Source: Indolivaga alginatilytica (lineage in GTDB: Bacteria; Bacteroidota; Bacteroidia; Bacteroidales; Dysgonomonadaceae). Taken from it: DNA of 41,525 nt. The stretch covers positions 1 to 41,525 of the forward strand of contig NZ_QICL01000039.1 in the NCBI RefSeq assembly GCF_003201355.1, given 5' to 3'. Each line of letters begins with the position of its first letter. Position 1 is the first letter of the stretch. Of this stretch, positions 35,784 through 41,525 are shown one piece after another. The notes beneath the pieces are model-generated. The model saw nothing but the letters and a program-made list of their open reading frames with translations. It made no database searches and was not told the DNA's origin. A program made the translations under genes and the position numbers.

Positions 35784-36488
35784 TTATTTATAAATAAGAA
35801 AAATACAGGGTTTCTTATTCATATCGGGCAGACGTTTTACCCACTCTTTAATAGATAGGGTTTTAATGTATTCATCCTCACAGGTAATATTCATTGCAAT
35901 GCAAAGTTTGGTTGACGGAGTACAATTTTTCATAAGGTCTTCAACCATTTTAAGATTCCTATAGGGTGTCTCTATAAATATCTGTGTTTGATGCTCACTG
36001 TATATACGTTGCTCGAGTTGCTTGATTTTTTTAGCACGTTCCGTACCATCGATCGGTAAATATCCATGAAAAGCAAAACTTTGTCCATTAAAACCGGAAG
36101 CCATTAACGACATCAAGATTGAAGAAGGCCCTACTAAAGGAATCACTTTCATATTTTTTCGCTGGGCAATTGCAACGATATCTGCTCCGGGATCTGCAAT
36201 GGCAGGACAACCGGCTTCGGAGATCACACCTACAGAATTACCATTAATGATAGGTTGAAGATAAGTTTCGATTTGTTCTAAATTGGTATGCTTATTCAAT
36301 TCATAAAATGTAAGGTCATCTATATTTATAGAAGAATCCGTCTTTTTAAGAAAACGACGTGCCGAACGTATATTTTCAACAATAAAATATTTGATAGAAA
36401 GAATCTGTTCTCTATTATAATCGGGTAAAACCTGCTCAATAGAAGTTTCGCCTAATGGCACAGGTATAAGTATAAGTGATGCTTGCAT
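35784..36488 (-). CDS. RsmI-family SAM-dependent methyltransferase
   Basis: A 234-aa cytosolic tetrapyrrole-methylase-fold enzyme. The N-terminal LILIPVPLGE strand, ISEAGCPAIADPG (89-101), VIPLVGPSSILMSLMASGF and IFIETPYRN are diagnostic of the RsmI/YraL group. True RsmI, which 2'-O-methylates C1402 of 16S rRNA, is usually about 270-290 aa. This shorter form is a common Bacteroidetes paralogue whose target is not certain, so I give no symbol. It is monocistronic, with a strong dyad downstream. Confidence 0.88.
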   Translation of the reverse strand: MQASLILIPVPLGETSIEQVLPDYNREQILSIKYFIVENIRSARRFLKKTDSSINIDDLTFYELNKHTNLEQIETYLQPIINGNSVGVISEAGCPAIADPGADIVAIAQRKNMKVIPLVGPSSILMSLMASGFNGQSFAFHGYLPIDGTERAKKIKQLEQRIYSEHQTQIFIETPYRNLKMVEDLMKNCTPSTKLCIAMNITCEDEYIKTLSIKEWVKRLPDMNKKPCIFLIYK

Positions 36489-36988
36489 TTTCTGAATTTG
36501 ATATTGTAAACAAAAATAAGTTTTTTTCTTGATCGAGACAAAATATCAAGATTTTACCTTCCATAAACTCTCCTGTTTTTCAGAAAAAGATTATAACTTC
36601 GTTGTATAAAACAGAAACAAAATATATGCTGATTTTGTTAAGATTTCAACTATTTCTATGGCTTTAGTAAAAATACAAATGAGTGGTTATTTTATCTATC
36701 TATGTAAGCAGTGAAGTAGGAACAGTAAACGGTAGACAAGAAGAAATAAAGACTCGTAAAAAAGTGTTACTTTTGTTACTTTTGTAACCTTTTTAAAATT
36801 TACTTACTGATTTACAGATATTTGAAAAGAACACAATAGTTACACTTAGCAGTCATTTACGAGTCACTTTTGTTACCTAAATTGTTTACTTTTTGTAACT
36901 CTTGTCACCCTATTGTATAACAATTCAAGCTTATAATTGTATAAATAATCTATATCATTTTATAGTCTCGGACAATAAAGAATAAAAT
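36489..36988. other. 500-base intergenic region with repeated TTACTTTTGTTAC tracts
   Basis: No gene is visible. Two pyrimidine-rich tracts (36757-36827 and 36860-36905) resemble the one at 261-315. They are bracketed by a perfect 10-bp inverted repeat: GACTCGTAAA at 36751-36760 and TTTACGAGTC at 36856-36865. Near the MFS gene, ACAATT (36920-36925) and AATTGT (36935-36940) form a small dyad that might be an operator. Confidence 0.5.
36751..36865. repeat. Perfect 10-bp inverted repeat bracketing a pyrimidine-rich tract
   Basis: GACTCGTAAA and TTTACGAGTC are exact complements 95 bases apart. The tract inside has direct repeats of TTACTTTTGTTAC type. It might be a small non-autonomous repeat or a long RNA stem. 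Confidence 0.4.
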
Positions 36989-38164
36989 ATGGAACCGTCT
37001 TCTACACCCAAACTTTGGACTTTAAGCTATCTCAATGTTTGCATAGCCAATTTTCTAATGGCATGCTCCTTTAATTTATTAATGCCTTCTATACCTCTAT
37101 ATATTACCGAACATTTAGGAGTACCCCAGACTAAAACAGGTATTGTACTTGCATCATATGCAATTGCCATTCTTATGATCAGGCCTTTTTCGGGATATTT
37201 GGTAGACTTATATCCTCGAAAGAAAATACTACTCATAAGTTTTATCTGTTATGTAGCCATCTTTTTCGGATATTTTTATGCTGTCACCATCTTTGTATTT
37301 ATCATAGTCAGATTCTTCCATGGTCTTACTTGGGGATTGTCGACTGTTTCATCCAGCACATTGGCAATTGATATAGTTCCATCAGAACGAAGAGCTGAGG
37401 GTATCGGATACTTTGGGACTTTTATGAACGTGGCAATGGCTATAGGACCATTTATTGCAATACATATCTATCAGAACTATAGTTTTCAGATTCTACTTTA
37501 TTGTGCCATCTTCATGGGAATATTGGGTATAATAGCTGTATCGTTCATAAAAGCTCCTGAGCGTCCTAAATTAGAGCGAGAGAAGATATCTTTCGACCGC
37601 TTCTTTTTACTCCCTGCCTGGCCCATATTTCTGAACCAATTGCTACCGAGTTTCGCCTGGGGCACTATCGGGCCGTTCGTGGCTCAATATGGGAAGCAAA
37701 TAAACATTCCCAATGCGGGTATCTTCTTCTTATTCTGGGCAGGAGGAATAATAGCCTCCCGAATATTCTCGGGACGAATGGTGGACAAAGGATATATCCA
37801 TTTAGTGAATACTTCGGCAATGGGGATAGTAGCAGTAGCATTTTTGGCTTTTGCTCTAATTCATAATATTGTTGCTTTTTGTGTCTCAGGTTTATTCATC
37901 GGAATAGGTTTTGGTATGATGTTTCCGGCACTCCAGACGCTCTATATTAACATGGCAGAAAATAATCAGAGAGGAACAGCTAATTCTACTTATCTAGTAG
38001 GCTTTGATTTAGGTCTAGCATTAGGTATGTTAGTAGGTGGATACATATCCGGAATCTACTCTTTTGAGGTACTTTTCTTAGTTGCATCCGGACTTTGCTT
38101 CTTTAGCATCGTTGTCTACCAATCGATATCCAAAAGATTATACAATAGAAAGAAGCTAAGATAA
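36989..38164 (+). CDS. Major facilitator superfamily transporter
   Basis: A 391-aa inner-membrane protein with 12 predicted transmembrane segments. The loop between helices 2 and 3 carries the MFS motif A variant GYLVDLYPRKK. The second-half copy is GRMVDKGYIHLV. The sequence pattern fits the drug/sugar efflux type of MFS. The substrate cannot be told. The gene stands alone on the plus strand between two minus-strand blocks, so it has its own promoter, possibly under the dyad at 36920-36940. Confidence 0.9.
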   Translation: MEPSSTPKLWTLSYLNVCIANFLMACSFNLLMPSIPLYITEHLGVPQTKTGIVLASYAIAILMIRPFSGYLVDLYPRKKILLISFICYVAIFFGYFYAVTIFVFIIVRFFHGLTWGLSTVSSSTLAIDIVPSERRAEGIGYFGTFMNVAMAIGPFIAIHIYQNYSFQILLYCAIFMGILGIIAVSFIKAPERPKLEREKISFDRFFLLPAWPIFLNQLLPSFAWGTIGPFVAQYGKQINIPNAGIFFLFWAGGIIASRIFSGRMVDKGYIHLVNTSAMGIVAVAFLAFALIHNIVAFCVSGLFIGIGFGMMFPALQTLYINMAENNQRGTANSTYLVGFDLGLALGMLVGGYISGIYSFEVLFLVASGLCFFSIVVYQSISKRLYNRKKLR

Positions 38165-38380
38165 ACTATATTATATTCAGATACTTAAGAAGAAAATAAA
38201 AATAATAGTAATATTAATCTATAAAACTATAATATTAAAAAACAATTAATTAATATGGATAAATATATTACTAGACTATTTATTCTTAAAGATTGAAAGA
38301 ACGACAGTAAAAAGCGATTCTAAAACATCGAAAAAGAGAATTAAAAACCAGACTTATTCTAGCTAAAATAGCAGTAAAAA

Positions 38381-38396
38381 TGTCCAAATTTGGACA
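38381..38396. promoter_or_regulatory. Perfect 16-bp palindrome
   Basis: TGTCCAAATTTGGACA reads the same on both strands. It has the look of an operator for a dimeric regulator, but it lies 217 bases past the MFS stop and 252 bases past the oxyR stop, with no obvious start nearby. Confidence 0.35.
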
Positions 38397-38602
38397 TATT
38401 AAGGCATTAATTAAGCCTCATAAAACCTCCCCTAAAGACTAAAATTAAAGCCAATAAAATAATACTAAATAAGCAAAATACACCCTATCATTATCTCTCC
38501 GAGAATCGCATATTTAAACCAAACATGGAAAGATATTCGAAAAAGAGGAATTACACAAGACATCAAATAGAAGGAGATTCAGAACACTTTATACAAATAA
38601 AA

Positions 38603-38625
38603 AAGGAGATCAAATTGATCTCCTT
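38603..38625 (-). terminator. oxyR terminator
   Basis: AAGGAGAT and ATCTCCTT (extendable to 11 bp per arm) form a tight hairpin. On the minus strand it is followed directly by TTTTTTATTTG. This is a textbook intrinsic terminator 23 bases after the oxyR stop. Confidence 0.85.
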
Positions 38626-38647
38626 CCTATATCCATAATATTGCAGA

Positions 38648-39589
38648 TTAAATATCTACAACAAATTTTCTTAAGTCATCATTTAGTAATGCGGGAGGTA
38701 CTGAATTCTTAACCTCATCTATAATGATACCAAGTACTCGCTCACGCAAGAATTCTTTACGCGTAACCAAGCTAATCTCGCGCACCGGAGATATACCCTT
38801 CAACGGGCGAATATTTTGCTTTTGCTTCTCATTCAATTGCTCAATAGCCATCTCTGGAATAATAGTCAAACCACTATTATTATCCACAATGTTTATCAGT
38901 GTACTGATGCTACCCGCTTCGTAAGTAAACAATGAGTGAGAGCTTTTACGCTTACGCAAGTTACAAATACGTAATATTTGACTACGGAAGCAATGCACCT
39001 CTTCTAACAGCCAAAGACGGTTGATATTAAGATCATCCTCTTCAAGCTCTTTTTTAGCGTATAGTGAAGTCTCACGAGGCGATACATATGCATAGAATCG
39101 CTCGTAATAAATAGGATGCTCCTTTATCTTATCATTCTTCAGAGGTGTAGCTAAAATAGCTCCATCTAACGAACCGTTAAGAAGTGCATCAATAATCTGT
39201 CCCGTTGTAGTTTCCTCTATAAAGAGTTCTATATCGTATCCGTTTTCCTCGTGTCTTAGCATTAATTTAGGAAGCAGATAGGGTGCAATTGTAGGAATAA
39301 TTCCTAGCTTAAACACTCCTTTTACAATCCCTTTTTCCTCTTGTATTATTTCTTTAACCTGCTTTACTTGCGACACAATAACACGAGCCTGATTAATTAT
39401 CTGAGTCCCGATAGGTGTCGGTTGTACAGGCAGTTGACTACGGTCGAAGATCTTCACCCCCAACTCGTCCTCAAGTTTCTGTATCATCATACTCAATGTG
39501 GGTTGCGTTACAAATGACGCCTCGGCAGCCTTTGCAAAATGACGATGATTGTCAACCGCAATAATGTATTCCAACTGTTGTATGTTCAT
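38648..39589 (-). CDS. oxyR: Hydrogen peroxide sensor/activator OxyR (LysR family)
   Basis: A 313-aa cytosolic transcription factor. The N-terminal winged HTH (about 1-60: MNIQQLEYIIAVDNHRHFAKAAEASFVTQPTLSMMIQKLE) is followed by the LysR substrate-binding domain (about 90-295). The redox cysteines are present as C200-x8-C209 in HCFRSQILRIC, matching the nine-residue offset of the E. coli OxyR pair C199/C208. This separates it from generic LysR proteins. It stands as a single gene with its own terminator. No katA or ahpCF is adjacent in this window. Confidence 0.94.
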   Translation of the reverse strand: MNIQQLEYIIAVDNHRHFAKAAEASFVTQPTLSMMIQKLEDELGVKIFDRSQLPVQPTPIGTQIINQARVIVSQVKQVKEIIQEEKGIVKGVFKLGIIPTIAPYLLPKLMLRHEENGYDIELFIEETTTGQIIDALLNGSLDGAILATPLKNDKIKEHPIYYERFYAYVSPRETSLYAKKELEEDDLNINRLWLLEEVHCFRSQILRICNLRKRKSSHSLFTYEAGSISTLINIVDNNSGLTIIPEMAIEQLNEKQKQNIRPLKGISPVREISLVTRKEFLRERVLGIIIDEVKNSVPPALLNDDLRKFVVDI

Positions 39590-39714
39590 AAGCGATAAAA
39601 TAAAAGACCATTATTAAACTAATGGATTATTATCAATTTAAGGGCAGCAAATATTACTGCAATATTATTTTTAATCATAACATGCTTCGGTTTATTTACT
39701 TACCTAAGCAATAA

Positions 39715-39729
39715 AAGGCATTGTGCCTT
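39715..39729 (-). terminator. Terminator of the yggS operon
   Basis: AAGGCA and TGCCTT pair around three bases. The stem overlaps the stop codon and, on the minus strand, is followed by TTATT. It is compact and well placed. Confidence 0.6.
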
Positions 39730-40396
39730 AATATTCTCGTTCTCCAAAGATAGATGTTCCTACTCTGATTATAGTAGAACCTTCTTCGATGGCAATCTTA
39801 TAATCGTGAGACATCCCCATAGATATTTCGCAGAAACAAGAATCACCCTTAAAATACTGCTGCTTAAGCTCCTCAAAAAACGTTTTTAACGATCTGAATT
39901 CCTGCCTAATCTGACTTTCATCATCAGTATTGGTTGCCATCCCCATTACCCCTGCAATCTGGATATTCTTCAAAGCCTTCCAATTCTCATTTGCTAGCAA
40001 ATATCTGCATTCCTCAAAAGTAAGTCCATACTTAGTATCTTCTTTAGCAATGTAGATTTCAAGCAAACAATTTACTCTTCGATCAACTTTAGATGCATAT
40101 TTATCAATTTCGGATAACACCTTCCAACTATCGATACTCTGAATTGTATGAATATAAGGCACTACAGATTTTATCTTATTAGTCTGTAAATGTCCTATCA
40201 AATGCCATTCTATATCTTCGGGTAAGACCTCTTGCTTACTGCTAAGCTCCTGCACCCTACTCTCTCCAAAGACACGCTGTCCGGCATCATAAGCCTTCTC
40301 CAAAGCTTCTTTAGGATGAAACTTAGATACAGCTACCAATTTTACACCTTCCGGCAATAAAGATCTAACAGCATCTAAATTTGCACTTATACTCAT
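39728..40396 (-). CDS. yggS: YggS/PROSC-family PLP homeostasis protein
   Basis: 222 aa, a single-domain alanine-racemase-like barrel that binds pyridoxal 5'-phosphate and helps keep its level balanced. The PLP lysine is K25 in VAVSKFHP. Other family marks are FGESRVQE, WHLIGHLQTNK, GVMGMAT, SMGMSHDYKIAIEEGSTIIRVGTSIFGER. The length is typical. It starts two bases after the DUF4494 gene, so the two form an operon. Confidence 0.95.
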   Translation of the reverse strand: MSISANLDAVRSLLPEGVKLVAVSKFHPKEALEKAYDAGQRVFGESRVQELSSKQEVLPEDIEWHLIGHLQTNKIKSVVPYIHTIQSIDSWKVLSEIDKYASKVDRRVNCLLEIYIAKEDTKYGLTFEECRYLLANENWKALKNIQIAGVMGMATNTDDESQIRQEFRSLKTFFEELKQQYFKGDSCFCEISMGMSHDYKIAIEEGSTIIRVGTSIFGEREY

Positions 40397-40398
40397 AG

Positions 40399-40863
40399 TT
40401 ACTCTTCTTTCAGATATTCTATTTTAGTCTTTTCGGCTGTTTCATAAGGGAAAACATCCATAATCATGGTTTCGTTGATCGATGCAATAACATAGTCAGC
40501 CATTGTACCTTCCATTCCCTTTTCAATAACTCCTAAAGCCTCTTTCAAATCACATGCCTGAGCTAACATGCTCACAGCCGTTTTCTTTTCTGTTCCACTC
40601 TTCTCGTCTAAAGTGATAAAGTATATCTTCGTTTTGAAGTAACGATCTCCATTTTCGTTAAAGAACAGTTCTGCTAATTTTGCTCTCTTTATATCAGCAA
40701 TTGTAAAATCTCCGGAAATATATGGCTTCAACTCTTCTATAATACGAGCTTCGGCTTCCGTAAACGACAAAGCATCTACTAAATAAGGTTCGGTAACTTT
40801 TTTAAGAGTTCCGTTTTCCATTGTCTTATCGTAAGAAACTTTGCATTCAAACCAGTTATGCAT
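40399..40863 (-). CDS. DUF4494 domain protein
   Basis: A 154-aa soluble protein with no signal peptide. The start MHNWFECKVSYDKTMENG and the segments VDALSFTEAEARIIEEL and KTKIYFITLDEKSGTEKKT are typical of the Bacteroidetes-specific DUF4494 family, whose function is unknown. It is the first gene of the pair with yggS and is almost contiguous with it. Confidence 0.85.
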   Translation of the reverse strand: MHNWFECKVSYDKTMENGTLKKVTEPYLVDALSFTEAEARIIEELKPYISGDFTIADIKRAKLAELFFNENGDRYFKTKIYFITLDEKSGTEKKTAVSMLAQACDLKEALGVIEKGMEGTMADYVIASINETMIMDVFPYETAEKTKIEYLKEE

Positions 40864-41219
40864 AGGACTATTTATTTATAATTAATCAGTTCAAGGCCTC
40901 AGCCTTTTGTTGTTTTAATAAGTATAAGTACACTTGATAGTTACGCCTTTTAAACAGAGCTATAAATACTACATGCAACCTATACCTTGAAAAGCTCTTT
41001 ATGAAAAACTTTTTTCAGACATAAAGAGCTTTGTTTAGAAAACAAAAGTAGCAATTATTTAAATAAGTCAAACCTCAATTATAAATAAAATTTATCGACT
41101 ATCAGTAAAGGCTGATAAGTAATACAGAATACCGATTACAATACTTTATAATTATAACCACCTATTGTTATTGCACTTACCAAAACAATAAAGAGTTTAG
41201 AACTTAATCTTTGTATTAT
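40864..41219. other. 356-base gap between galK and the DUF4494 gene
   Basis: No gene is visible. It contains the galK terminator hairpin (40991-41032). The rest is AT-rich and should hold the promoter of the DUF4494-yggS operon. I found no exact -7 box. Confidence 0.5.
40991..41032 (-). terminator. Probable galK terminator
   Basis: AAAGCTCTTTATG and CATAAAGAGCTTT are exact complements (13 bp). Inside them GAAAAA and TTTTTC extend the stem. It lies about 190 bases beyond the galK stop. Confidence 0.65.
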
Positions 41220-41525
41220 TTATAATTTTCTCGCTCCGTCTTTAATAATCACATCATATACCTTCGGCTTGATCTTGAACTTTTGTTCGTAGCTTTCAGT
41301 AGCACGTTTGATAAAGCCATCGTGTAATTCTTCTTTGACCAGATTGATGGTACAGCCTCCGAAGCCCCCACCCATAACACGGGAACCGGTTACTCCGCAT
41401 TGACGGGCAACATCGTTCAAAAAGTCCAGCTCAGGACAGCTTACTTCGTATTTACGGCTTAAGCCGATATGCGTTTCATACATCTTTTTACCTACTGTTT
41501 CGTAGTCTCCTTGTTTCAATGCTTC
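41220..41525 (-). CDS. galK: Galactokinase GalK, C-terminal fragment (cut by window edge)
   Basis: The frame is open to the window end, so the TTG near 41519 is an internal Leu, not a start. About 102 residues are visible. They contain the GHMP-kinase motif 3, GSRVMGGGFGGCTINLV, and the galactokinase-type ending YDVIIKDGARKL. The upstream part KMYETHIGLSRKYEVSCPELDFLND is also typical. Galactokinase phosphorylates galactose to Gal-1-phosphate in the Leloir pathway. The N-terminal three quarters lie outside the window. Confidence 0.9.
   Translation of the reverse strand, partial: EALKQGDYETVGKKMYETHIGLSRKYEVSCPELDFLNDVARQCGVTGSRVMGGGFGGCTINLVKEELHDGFIKRATESYEQKFKIKPKVYDVIIKDGARKL

Larger units (their letters stand above)
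38165..38647. other. 483-base AT-rich intergenic region
   Basis: No gene is visible. It contains a perfect 16-bp palindrome (TGTCCAAATTTGGACA, 38381-38396) followed by an imperfect dyad around TTAATTAA (38401-38418). The oxyR terminator lies at the right. Confidence 0.5.

Overview
The window looks like a chromosomal segment of a Bacteroidales bacterium, and Dysgonomonas or a near relative is my best guess. The sequence is AT-rich. It carries a SusC/SusD pair, Bacteroidales (type V) fimbrial lipoproteins, many lipoproteins of the form '...SC(N/D/E/K)', DUF3575, DUF3868 and DUF4494 family genes, and a -7 box of the TAnnTTTG type upstream of dsbD. The genus is inferred from protein resemblance and was not tested. 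No rRNA, tRNA or CRISPR was seen.

Layout. (1) 606-4073, plus strand: the housekeeping genes dsbD, mazG and folA, separated by hairpins and one dispersed repeat. (2) 4442-5183: a decayed IS3-family element whose right end supplies the last codons and stop of the neighbouring OmpA-type gene. (3) 5171-14845, minus strand: a seven-gene fimbrial operon. In transcription order it holds a major fimbrillin, a FimB/Mfa2 anchor, three larger minor subunits or tip proteins, a DUF3575 protein and a DUF3868/OmpA-like protein. An inverted repeat after the major subunit gene may set the ratio of shaft to minor subunits. (4) 15595-17043, plus strand: a secreted metallo-beta-lactamase-fold protein with an altered metal motif. 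(5) 17089-32594, minus strand: a polysaccharide utilization locus (PUL). It runs SusC, SusD, an alginate-lyase-like/GH88 fusion, GH30, GH5, GH3, GH18 and a DUF5009 membrane protein. (6) 33374-35266, minus strand: two tandem tiny lipoproteins with nearly identical leaders, then a membrane-anchored TPR lipoprotein. (7) 35412-41525: a beta-helix-like fragment, an RsmI-family methyltransferase, an MFS exporter (plus strand), oxyR, a YggS-type PLP protein, a DUF4494 protein, and the 3' end of galK cut by the window edge.

How the genes fit together. The PUL enzymes suggest one mixed glycan: beta-1,3/1,6-glucan (GH30, GH5, GH3), a uronic-acid polymer (lyase plus unsaturated glucuronyl hydrolase) and a GlcNAc polymer (GH18, with a possible amino-sugar acetyltransferase). 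That combination fits a fungal cell wall, perhaps one containing glucuronan. This is inference from family membership. The fimbrial subunits share a TRS (or K-G) site about 30 residues after the lipidated cysteine, as expected for protease-matured type V pilins. The least explained locus is the pair of small lipoproteins beside the TPR protein.
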